From the NCBI GenBank assembly GCA_964461115.1, contig CAYWSX010000021.1:1-13388 (forward strand): a stretch of DNA of 13,388 nucleotides, read 5' to 3'. The notes under the pieces are model-generated. The model ran no database searches. It saw nothing but the letters and a program-made list of their open reading frames with translations, and was not told where the DNA came from. Position 1 is the stretch's first letter. Each line of letters starts with the position of its first letter. This stretch comes from RGIG2134 sp964461115. Its GTDB lineage: Bacteria > Cyanobacteriota > Vampirovibrionia > Gastranaerophilales > Gastranaerophilaceae. Positions 6,796-13,102 of the stretch are shown here, piece after piece. A program made the translations under genes and the position numbers.

Positions 6796-8136
6796 TTACT
6801 TTTTAATTTTCTCCAAAAACTCTTGCAGGGTTGAGTTATTCGTGCTCTGGCTGGTATTTTGAGACGCAGTGTTGTATCTTTCCACATCTTTTGCTACGTC
6901 CCGTTTTATTATTTTGTTTACAATCGTAGGCACAAGATACGCCAGCGCTCCGCACGACAATATCATTGTCAGCCAATACAAACCTGTTGCGATTTTGAGG
7001 TTTTTCGGCGCTGTTTTTTTGTTCTCTACGAGCTCATTTATCTCTGCTATTGATTTAAATTGAGGGAATATTTTCCTAAAAACTGACGTTTTTTGCGTTT
7101 TGTTTGTAAGCTCTGTCTTGAACAATTTATCGCATATTCCCGCAAACAATCCGCCCAAAAATATGTCAGCACCGAAGAAAATAGGGATTGTCACCCCTGT
7201 TCTTATCGTCCAATCCTTGAGTTCGGTTTTATTTCTCGATGCAATATACAAACCGCTTACATTCATTACCAAACCTGCCGCCAACGCCCAGCGGCTCATA
7301 TAGACGCCCTTTGTGTAATCCATTTTAGACGCATGTTTTTTAACAAATGTATTAAATTTTGAGATATTTTGAGATGTAAGACCTTTTTTAAGCATAAGCG
7401 GTAAAGCCGTCGAAACGGCGCATACAATAGCTGCAAGCCCGATAAATCTCGTTTTTTTGGTGCGCTCGTAAAAATCTGCACGTTGTGAAATGATTTTTCC
7501 ATCCGCCATTTCAAGCTCGGCACTGAAGCCGGATCTGCCTGTCTTTTTCTTTGTTATGTAGTTATTAATGAAGCCCAAAGAGCCAAGCGTAGCACCGGTA
7601 ACAAACAAGTCAGAGCATAGCACGGCATTTTTTGCGTTAATCAATTTTTTACGCAAAACCTCATAATCATTATTGCAGGCTGCCAGCAGCTCTTTTATGT
7701 TTAAAGTTTTATCAGGTTTTTTCCCCGTAAGTTTTGAATAAATTGCCTCAAAAGGGTCAGTCTCCGCCCTTTTAGCTAAAATTTCCAAGCCTTCTTTTGT
7801 TTTTTCGGCTGAAACCAAGTATTTATTTGAAAGCTGTATTGTTTTTTGGTTCTTTGCAAAAAGGGTTTTGGCAAGCTTAAGATTCTTCACAATAAAGCGA
7901 TTAGCCAGCGGAACCGTGATAACAGGCGCCAAAAAAGCAAAACCAAAAAACAACGAGAGATTTAACTTGCGCTCTCTTTTTTCCTCATTGTTATTTGACA
8001 GCAATACCCAAGGCACAGTCCCGCCAGCCTCTACTATCGCACGGTTTAGCATAGCGTTCTTCTCTACTCCCGCGCTTGTCAGATAAGGATTGAAGCCTTT
8101 AAAATTCGGATTATTTTTTGCAGCTGCAATTTGCAT
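6796..8136 (-). CDS. Multi-pass membrane protein of unknown function
   Basis: A 446-aa protein that I do not recognise. About six hydrophobic segments are visible, near residues 59-83, 172-193, 231-249, 281-299, 314-335 and 381-405. Between them lie basic, helical cytosolic-type stretches, including a long Lys-rich one at 84-170. The first 15 residues hold NNPNFKGF, an N-x-x-F-x-G motif also seen at the start of the neighbouring paralog pair. The tail is Asn/Ser/Thr-rich before a final helix. I chose the ATG at 8136 because the only upstream in-frame start is a TTG at 8157. Neither has a good ribosome site, and TATAAT lies directly before the ATG, so the start is uncertain. It faces the tRNA-Lys remnant and is divergent from the paralog pair. 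No enzyme motif is evident. Confidence 0.75.
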   Translation of the reverse strand: MQIAAAKNNPNFKGFNPYLTSAGVEKNAMLNRAIVEAGGTVPWVLLSNNNEEKRERKLNLSLFFGFAFLAPVITVPLANRFIVKNLKLAKTLFAKNQKTIQLSNKYLVSAEKTKEGLEILAKRAETDPFEAIYSKLTGKKPDKTLNIKELLAACNNDYEVLRKKLINAKNAVLCSDLFVTGATLGSLGFINNYITKKKTGRSGFSAELEMADGKIISQRADFYERTKKTRFIGLAAIVCAVSTALPLMLKKGLTSQNISKFNTFVKKHASKMDYTKGVYMSRWALAAGLVMNVSGLYIASRNKTELKDWTIRTGVTIPIFFGADIFLGGLFAGICDKLFKTELTNKTQKTSVFRKIFPQFKSIAEINELVENKKTAPKNLKIATGLYWLTMILSCGALAYLVPTIVNKIIKRDVAKDVERYNTASQNTSQSTNNSTLQEFLEKIKK

Positions 8137-8186
8137 GATTATATAAATATCTAACAAAAAATAATTTGCTTTTTAATTTACGGACA

Positions 8187-8220
8187 TTTTTCGGACGTTT
8201 TTTATTTTTTCGTATTTTTT
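8187..8220. promoter_or_regulatory. Phased T/A-tracts in the divergent intergenic region
   Basis: The 202-nt region between the divergent genes contains T-runs at 8187-8191, 8198-8203, 8205-8210 and 8215-8220, mostly about one helical turn apart. On the minus strand this includes a tandem CGAAAAAATA. Such tracts bend DNA or act as upstream promoter elements. I could not find convincing -35/-10 pairs for either flanking gene. Confidence 0.35.
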
Positions 8221-8322
8221 CGCACAACATCGCTCTTGTTACAAAATTTTAAGTTTACTTTGTACACTTATCAAAATTTTTCATGTTCGATTATTAAATA
8301 TTCAGGAATTATGCATATTTGG

Positions 8323-8364
8323 AATAAAGGAAAAATAAATGATTAACGGAACAAGGTTTTTAGG
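8323..8364 (+). repeat. 42-nt start-region repeat, copy 1
   Basis: Exact 42-nt match to 9276-9317. It covers the ribosome site AAAGGA, the spacer, the ATG (8339) and the first eight to nine codons (MINGTRFLG). Similarity stops abruptly after it. Confidence 0.9.
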
Positions 8365-9277
8365 CTCACTCGGCGGTATAAGCGGAGGTTTAGGACGAGC
8401 TTCGCACTCGAAAGCGCCGGAGAACCTGCTTAATCTGGGCTCTACGCAAAAGGCTGTTAAATCAATCAGCGACCTTGTAGCTCAGGACACGGCAAGAGTA
8501 AATGAGGCACTTGCTAAATCAGCAGCTAAGCAGCTTGAACAACAGGATAAAGCGGCAAAAGTTATAATGCCTGATGAATACGGCGAATTTGCAGACTATA
8601 TTAAGGCGTCCTTAAATCCAAAAACCGCAAAAAGGAAAATGGTTCCACCTCTTAATATAAAAGGATTAGAAGGGCTAAACTTGGAGTACTTCGGTAAAAA
8701 GCTCAAAGATATTTTTGAATTGTATACAGCCAATGCAAAACAAGGAATAGATGCGTTTTTGGTCCGTGTTCAAGACTTTGTGGCAAGAACTTGTATTGAA
8801 ATATATCACACGGCGCTATCGAGGAAAAATTACGGAATTATGGAAAGGTACGGGATGAAACCTGCTTGCAAAGGAATTGTAGAATACTTGCCTGAAGCTA
8901 TCGAAAAAAACGGCTCACAAGAAAGAATTCATATGCTCAACGGACACATGCTTGATTCATCAGGAAATCCAATAATTAAAGCTATTGATGAAAAAACAGG
9001 AAAACCATTGAGAGAGCTACTTGCTCAAGTTTTCGTATCTAAAAAAGGCAAGCCTGAAAACTTCTACAACGCCCTTTCGGAAGACGGAAGCGCAGTAGCG
9101 GTCAAATATATAAATAACGCCGACGCAAAAATAACAATCCTCGACCCGACGAAAAAAGTGAAATACACATTGGAACTGGCGGATAATAAATTGACTTATA
9201 CAGACGCAGCACAACCAAAACCTCCCAAAACAAAAGAAGAAATCAAAGCAGCAAGAAAAGCAAAACGCAAGAAATAA
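8339..9277 (+). CDS. Unknown protein, first of a tandem paralog pair
   Basis: A 312-aa soluble protein of a family I do not recognise. It starts MINGTRFLG, followed by a Gly/Ser-rich stretch and a helical, low-complexity Ala/Lys/Gln region (about 36-75). The part shared with the next gene runs from about residue 122 on. It comprises a helical block (LYTANAKQGIDAF, ARTCIEIY with C152), a MLNGHMLDSSGNP segment (199-211), and a probable beta-rich domain from LLAQVF (228) to LTYTD (289). The protein ends in a strongly basic tail (KAARKAKRKK). There is no signal peptide or membrane helix. AAAGGA lies 8 nt before the ATG. It is co-directional with the paralog 14 nt downstream, so they should be cotranscribed. 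The basic tail could bind nucleic acid or a membrane; this is a guess. Confidence 0.85.
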   Translation: MINGTRFLGSLGGISGGLGRASHSKAPENLLNLGSTQKAVKSISDLVAQDTARVNEALAKSAAKQLEQQDKAAKVIMPDEYGEFADYIKASLNPKTAKRKMVPPLNIKGLEGLNLEYFGKKLKDIFELYTANAKQGIDAFLVRVQDFVARTCIEIYHTALSRKNYGIMERYGMKPACKGIVEYLPEAIEKNGSQERIHMLNGHMLDSSGNPIIKAIDEKTGKPLRELLAQVFVSKKGKPENFYNALSEDGSAVAVKYINNADAKITILDPTKKVKYTLELADNKLTYTDAAQPKPPKTKEEIKAARKAKRKK

Positions 9278-9317
9278 TAAAGGAAAAATAAATGATTAAC
9301 GGAACAAGGTTTTTAGG
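9276..9317 (+). repeat. 42-nt start-region repeat, copy 2
   Basis: Exact copy of 8323-8364, here starting inside the stop codon of the first paralog and running through ribosome site, ATG (9292) and first codons of the second. Offset 953 nt. A crossover between the copies would delete or duplicate precisely one gene unit. Confidence 0.9.
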
Positions 9318-10212
9318 TGCCTTACCAACTCCCAACGGAAGACAAATTTCCAGCTTTGGAGAAGCAATAAAACGAGATCTTGTAGCACAAGTTGCGCAAA
9401 AACAACAAAGAATAGCGGGGGAACTTTCCACCGCCGTGGCGCAAGGAACTGCTGCAGCTGAGACAGCGCCGCCGCAACAGCCTGTAAGAGTTTTGAACAA
9501 CGACTTTTTTAGAACACTGGCACAATTATTGGAGCCTAAAAATGCAAAATCTCAAAATGCATCATACATAAAAATAACAACACCAGATGAGTTGGCACCG
9601 GATATTGTCAAAGCCAAAGTAAACCAAATTCGCAATTTATACGAAGCAAACCCCGAAGATGGAATCAAATCGTTTTTTGGCTATATTCATGACCGAATTG
9701 CTCAGACATGCACAGAGTTTTGGAATACATTCTTTTTAAAAGACGTTCATCCTACAGCGGCAGAACTTAAAGAATTAGGTATTCAACCTCAATTTAAAGC
9801 CCGTGCCGAAAGAATGTCCGCGAAAATTAATGATTACATAACACCGCTAAATCCCAAGGCGCAGTCGAAATTGTCGTTTTTAAACGGAACAATGCTCGAT
9901 AAAAACGGTAATCCGGTTGGAGAAGAACGAATTCTTGCGCAAGCCCTTGTGGACTCTAACGGACTCATAAAGGAAATGTATAATGCTATTTCCCCGACAG
10001 GTGAAGCTGTTGCGCTTAAGTACAAAGACGCACAAAATGCTTCGGTACGTTTTTATGACAGTGCAAACAAAGCAAGTTATTCAATGGAATTAGCAGACGG
10101 TGCGCTTACAATTACTGACCACCAGCGAACTTTGCCGAAGCCGCTTAACTCTATATACGAACCGAAAGAGTCAGGCAGAAAAGCGCGCAAAGCGGCAAGA
10201 AAGGCAACGTAA
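9292..10212 (+). CDS. Unknown protein, second of the tandem paralog pair
   Basis: A 306-aa paralog of the preceding gene. It has the same MINGTRFLG start and a DLVAQ motif (29-33), then a Gln/Ala/Pro-rich linker (about 34-66) unlike its neighbour. It has the same core order: LYEANPEDGIKSF (116-128), AQTCTEFW with C140, FLNGTMLDKNGNP (196-208), and a C-terminal domain from ILAQAL (214) through YNAISPTGEAVALKY to LTITD (272-276). In these blocks the two proteins agree at roughly a third to a half of positions, far less than at the start. It also ends in a basic tail (RKARKAARKAT). No known domain, signal peptide or membrane segment is visible. The stop lies only 12 nt from the stop of the convergent integrase gene. 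Confidence 0.85.
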   Translation: MINGTRFLGALPTPNGRQISSFGEAIKRDLVAQVAQKQQRIAGELSTAVAQGTAAAETAPPQQPVRVLNNDFFRTLAQLLEPKNAKSQNASYIKITTPDELAPDIVKAKVNQIRNLYEANPEDGIKSFFGYIHDRIAQTCTEFWNTFFLKDVHPTAAELKELGIQPQFKARAERMSAKINDYITPLNPKAQSKLSFLNGTMLDKNGNPVGEERILAQALVDSNGLIKEMYNAISPTGEAVALKYKDAQNASVRFYDSANKASYSMELADGALTITDHQRTLPKPLNSIYEPKESGRKARKAARKAT

Positions 10213-10224
10213 TCCGGCTGATTT

Positions 10225-11418
10225 CTAATTAAGATTAGTGTTTATCCGTTCGGAGTTGGTATCAATGACGGCTTGCAGGCGCTTGGCACTTTGGTTCAGA
10301 TATGTTGAAATTACGCTCATGCTGTTTCCCAGCACGTCTTTTATTACCGATGCTTCGACACCGCTATTTTCGAGGTTTGACGCGGCTGTTCTGCGGAACA
10401 CGTGGTATCCTGTACCTGTTTTTTTAGCGCCTGCTTTCTGCAAAATTCTATCCAGCTTCTTTTTTCTGTCGACATACTTTGTACCTGTTTTCGGGTTTGT
10501 AAAAACGTACTCAGAGAGCCTTGGGAGCTTGCCAAGGGCTATATTTAAATCTTTGGACAGCGGAAGCCGCAAATCTTTACCGTTTTTGCGCTCAACAAAA
10601 TCGACAAACCCGTTAGGATAAATATTCGACGACTCTAGTGCAACGTTTACCCATTTAAGATTATATACCTCGCCTTTTCTGGGTCCAAGAGTGTCGAGCA
10701 AAAGAAGCATTACAAAAAACGGAAAATCCTCTTTTGCCTCATTTAAAATAATTGTTTCCTGCTCTTCTGTAAGCGAAGTTTTGCGTTTCTTTTCAATTGG
10801 GAGCGGCGCGATAGGAGTGCAAGGATTTTTCTCAAGAATTTCTGCCGGGTAAACAAGATAGCTAAAAAAGCCCTGAATACTATTCATTTCACGATTTATG
10901 CTTGCATTTGAAACATATCGCCCTGTCCATTTCAGCCCTTGTTTTGTGCGGGTAAAAACCTTATCTTTCTGGCGCTTGCTGCGGTAGCGGATAAAATCAA
11001 TAGGTTTTATTTCCTGAACAAAAATGCGTTTGCAGGCAAGGTTAATATCTCCGTTATGATAGAATTCAGCAAGGAAATGCAAGAAATAGTTACAGTAAGT
11101 CTCGATAAGCCCGACCCGCTTTTTGTTCAAGCTATGGCAATACTCGATATAGAGCGGAAGTGCTTCTGTGAAGGGGGTTTTGTCTGCCTGTACAGAGATT
11201 TTATCGACACGTCCGTTATTTGCGATAAACTGCGATACTGCGAGTATTGCTTCGTCTTTAGTTTCGGCATATTTGATTGTGCCGTCTTCGAGTTTAATTT
11301 TTGCGGTCATATGCGGGCGGGATTTTTCGCCTGTTTTGGGGTTACGATAGGTGAACCTAAGCTCATAGCGTCCATTTTTAGTATTGAGCCAAATTCCTTT
11401 TGAAACACGTTTAAGCAT
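10225..11418 (-). CDS. Tyrosine recombinase (integrase)
   Basis: A 397-aa phage/ICE-type integrase catalysing site-specific recombination between attachment sites. Layout: an N-terminal arm-binding-like domain (about 1-70, opening KGIWLNTKNGRYELRF), a helical core-binding domain (about 80-200), and a catalytic domain (about 215-390). Catalytic residues visible are R247 (GPRKGEVYNLKW), K278 (ERKNGK), H339 and R342 (YHVFRR), and the nucleophile Y373 (STYLNQ). The usual His/Trp after the LG motif is Asn (N365 in LGNSMSVI), an uncommon substitution. It starts 5 nt after the excisionase-like gene with only a weak GGA ribosome site, suggesting translational coupling. Convergent with the paralog pair. 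A target at the tRNA-Lys 3' end is plausible given the duplication there. Confidence 0.93.
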   Translation of the reverse strand: MLKRVSKGIWLNTKNGRYELRFTYRNPKTGEKSRPHMTAKIKLEDGTIKYAETKDEAILAVSQFIANNGRVDKISVQADKTPFTEALPLYIEYCHSLNKKRVGLIETYCNYFLHFLAEFYHNGDINLACKRIFVQEIKPIDFIRYRSKRQKDKVFTRTKQGLKWTGRYVSNASINREMNSIQGFFSYLVYPAEILEKNPCTPIAPLPIEKKRKTSLTEEQETIILNEAKEDFPFFVMLLLLDTLGPRKGEVYNLKWVNVALESSNIYPNGFVDFVERKNGKDLRLPLSKDLNIALGKLPRLSEYVFTNPKTGTKYVDRKKKLDRILQKAGAKKTGTGYHVFRRTAASNLENSGVEASVIKDVLGNSMSVISTYLNQSAKRLQAVIDTNSERINTNLN

Positions 11419-11423
11419 AGTTT

Positions 11424-11708
11424 TTACAATCCATTCAGGGCTTTAAGCTTTTCATCAAAAAGCCATTTGAAAAATTTGTACTTATTCCATCGATAGCGTT
11501 CTTTTTTGCTCTGCTTGGGCTCATAAAGCTCTTTATACATTCCTGTATCGAGGCGTTTTCTGAGGTTTGCCGCTGATGTTATACCGAGTTCGCGAACGAT
11601 ATCCTTATTATCAAGATAGACTTTATTTTCATACAAGTCCAATTTAGATTTTATTTCCTGCCGGATTTTTTCGGTAAATTCTTCTTCAAAAAGTTTGGTG
11701 ATGTCCAT
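11424..11708 (-). CDS. Putative excisionase-like winged-helix protein
   Basis: 94 aa, acidic N-terminal helix (1-25) followed by a small DNA-binding fold. VYLDNKDIVRELGITSAANLRKRL (from 30) looks like the strand plus helix-turn-helix of MerR/AlpA/Xis-type proteins, and RYRWNKYKFFKWLF (71-84) like the closing wing and helix. Ribosome site AAAGGA stands about 7 nt before the ATG. Its position immediately upstream of the integrase, in the same operon, fits a recombination directionality factor or repressor. The family is inferred from shape and context only. Confidence 0.6.
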   Translation of the reverse strand: MDITKLFEEEFTEKIRQEIKSKLDLYENKVYLDNKDIVRELGITSAANLRKRLDTGMYKELYEPKQSKKERYRWNKYKFFKWLFDEKLKALNGL

Positions 11709-11730
11709 AATATTTTCCTTTTATAATGTT

Positions 11731-11740
11731 TCAGAATGAC
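11731..11740. repeat. Solo end of the TCAGAATGAC repeat family
   Basis: TCAGAATGAC matches the arm at 1700-1709 and the end at 12670-12679, but no inverse partner is evident nearby. It lies in the 117-nt gap between the 94-aa and 89-aa genes, which otherwise shows no open gene. Confidence 0.4.
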
Positions 11741-11825
11741 GGGGAAATCGAGAGGTTGTTTCGCTCATGCAGGGTGTGCAAAAAAAATTACGGAGATTGA
11801 GGTTTATTAGTATTATCACAGGGCG

Positions 11826-12095
11826 TTACTGCTGCTCGCCTTCATAAGTATAGACTTTATGGGGTTTTGTTCTGCCGAGAAAGCTGTCAAATCTGTATTC
11901 CCAGCGTTCTGAGAACTTGTATTTTTGTTTCAGAGTACGCAGCACGCTGTAACTGCAATTGCAATTTGTCCGCTCCGAGATGTCTTTGTGGGTAAAGGGG
12001 AAGGCTTTCATCCATTTCAGGAATTCATCGGCGTATTGGCGGTTATAGAGAGCGATTTGAGTATCTATCGGGGGTGTTTGGATATTTGTGGGCAT
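11826..12095 (-). CDS. Small winged-helix protein
   Basis: 89 aa. Predicted layout: helix 20-32 (YADEFLKWMKAFP), helix 36-43 (THKDISER), recognition helix about 49-60 (YSVLRTLKQKYK), then an aromatic wing (WEYRFDSF to HKVYTYEG). This is the order of a winged helix-turn-helix DNA-binding domain and fills almost the whole protein. AGGAG lies 5 nt before the ATG. It begins 8 nt after the stop of the 120-aa gene, so the two are cotranscribed. It could be a regulator of the element or a second directionality factor. I do not recognise the family. Confidence 0.6.
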   Translation of the reverse strand: MPTNIQTPPIDTQIALYNRQYADEFLKWMKAFPFTHKDISERTNCNCSYSVLRTLKQKYKFSERWEYRFDSFLGRTKPHKVYTYEGEQQ

Positions 12096-12103
12096 AATGA
12101 CTC

Positions 12104-12466
12104 CTATTTTAAATTTTCGATTTGTCTGGTTTTATATTTTTTGCGCAGTTCTTCGATAAGCTGCTTGCAGCCATCGGGGATGGGTTGGGGGTTGTATTCG
12201 GGCGGCTTATAGAACTCTTTGGGTTTGAGTTCTTTAAATTTCGCTGAAATCCAAGCGGGGGTCGGGGCATAGAGTGCTGATGTATGCTCTTCGAGAATTT
12301 TTTTAAAGAGTTTGGAATAGTCCTCGTTATTATTTAAAATTGTTTTGTAGCTGTCGAGGGCGGCTTGTTTTGGGATTTTTTGTTTTGTGTTATTTTTTTC
12401 GACGTATTCGAAAAAAGTTGAGGGGTATAGGGCTGCGAGTTTTTCTAAAAATTCTTTTCGGTTCAT
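12104..12466 (-). CDS. Small protein resembling phage helicase-loader (G39P-like) proteins
   Basis: 120 aa, mostly helical. It opens MNRKEFLEKLAALYPSTF, then has a helix with regularly spaced aliphatics (about 34-62, including YKTILNNNEDYSKLF), then a proline motif (YAPTPAWI, 66-73), and a basic C-terminal tail. The order YP-F, helix pair, then P-x-P before a further helix recalls the small loader/inhibitor proteins of phage replicative helicases. This is a structural impression, not a proven match. The start ATG has GGAG 6 nt upstream; reading further upstream would add a Pro/Arg-rich stretch without a ribosome site. It precedes the 89-aa gene by 8 nt, and lies in the same direction as a putative replication initiator. 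Confidence 0.7.
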   Translation of the reverse strand: MNRKEFLEKLAALYPSTFFEYVEKNNTKQKIPKQAALDSYKTILNNNEDYSKLFKKILEEHTSALYAPTPAWISAKFKELKPKEFYKPPEYNPQPIPDGCKQLIEELRKKYKTRQIENLK

Positions 12467-12490
12467 AATGGTCTCCATATTTGCGGTTTT

Positions 12491-12512
12491 GCCGCTCTGA
12501 CGCACCAGCGGC
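12491..12512. promoter_or_regulatory. GC-rich inverted repeat upstream of the 120-aa gene
   Basis: GCCGCT (12491-12496) and AGCGGC (12507-12512) flank a 10-nt loop, about 25 nt upstream of the start codon. It could be an operator or a leader hairpin. The 321-nt gap 12467-12787 contains no convincing gene; besides this it holds the repeat element and the inverted repeat listed next. No clear promoter was found. Confidence 0.35.
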
Positions 12513-12610
12513 TTGAAATTACGCACGCTCTGATATCTGCCCCTATCTCTTGGGGAGAAAGCGAATGGGCGGGCTCTTTTTAAATCAGCACAAGGCTTCA
12601 AGTGTGATAG

Positions 12611-12679
12611 ACCCTGAAATAAATTCAGGGTGACAGTAGTATTATTGCTGAGGCTGAAAGGCGCTCGGCTCAGAATGAC
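12611..12679. repeat. Hairpin repeat element of the TCAGAATGAC family
   Basis: ACCCTGAA (12611-12618) and TTCAGGGT (12624-12631) form a perfect 8-bp stem with a 5-nt loop. A second weaker stem, CTGAG/CTCAG (12648-12652 and 12669-12673), follows, and the element ends GGCTCAGAATGAC (12667-12679), identical to 1697-1709. It resembles the element between manC and the dehydrogenase in having a dispersed, non-coding, hairpin character. Confidence 0.6.
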
Positions 12680-12703
12680 GTGGTGCGAGTATTTATAGCA
12701 GGT

Positions 12704-12784
12704 GCTTCGCAGCCACAGCCTCTATACTCCAGACCTAGCACATTTATTGTCTATTAAGACTATAACGAGTCATGGCTGCAAAGC
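12704..12784. repeat. Inverted repeat (12 bp, one mismatch) spanning 81 nt
   Basis: GCTTCGCAGCCA (12704-12715) is the inverse of TGGCTGCAAAGC (12773-12784) except at one base. The right arm ends 3 nt from the stop codon of the 73-aa gene on the minus strand. It may be part of the neighbouring repeat element or a long terminator stem for that gene; no T-run is present. Confidence 0.45.
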
Positions 12785-12787
12785 CGC

Positions 12788-13009
12788 TTAGATATCAAAC
12801 TCTAAATTTAAGGTATCGAAGTCGTCTTTCATAGAATTTAGTTTTTCATATACAACCAGCGCGAGAATTTCCGCATCATATGGCTTCAAATTCCCCAGCT
12901 CGGGTTCTTCCAAGCAGCTTATCAATATCCGTAAAAGCGATTCCAGCTTATACTTTTCATTTGTAATTCGCGCTATTATTTCCTTAATTTCTTCGCTGTA
13001 ATTTCCCAT
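12788..13009 (-). CDS. Small acidic helical protein, unknown
   Basis: 73 aa, rich in Glu/Leu/Ile, predicted as helices (about 4-34 and 43-60) with a short acidic tail ending LNLEFDI. No cysteine pair, signal or membrane segment. GGAAAG lies about 5 nt before the ATG. It is positioned between the putative replication initiator and the helicase-loader-like gene, all on the minus strand, so it probably belongs to the same mobile module. No family recognised. Confidence 0.55.
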   Translation of the reverse strand: MGNYSEEIKEIIARITNEKYKLESLLRILISCLEEPELGNLKPYDAEILALVVYEKLNSMKDDFDTLNLEFDI

Positions 13010-13102
13010 TTTTCTTTCCGTAATTTTACATCGTTTATAATATATCCTATTTTGAATACCTTGTCTGTAAGCTATTTTTCGGGAAATTATTGCATGCGAC
13101 GT

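Noticed and set aside
8138..8143. TATAAT on the minus strand immediately before the membrane-protein ATG, as its promoter.
   Set aside because: Transcription would begin downstream of the ATG. It could only serve a later start codon that would remove the conserved-looking N-terminus.
10939..11403. Long open frame antisense to the integrase (154 codons).
   Set aside because: Shadow of the integrase reading frame; cysteine- and phenylalanine-rich with no domain or ribosome site.
12467..12601. N-terminal extension of the 120-aa protein to 165 aa.
   Set aside because: The extension is Arg/Pro-rich without domain character, lacks a ribosome site and covers an inverted repeat. GGAG supports the ATG at 12466.
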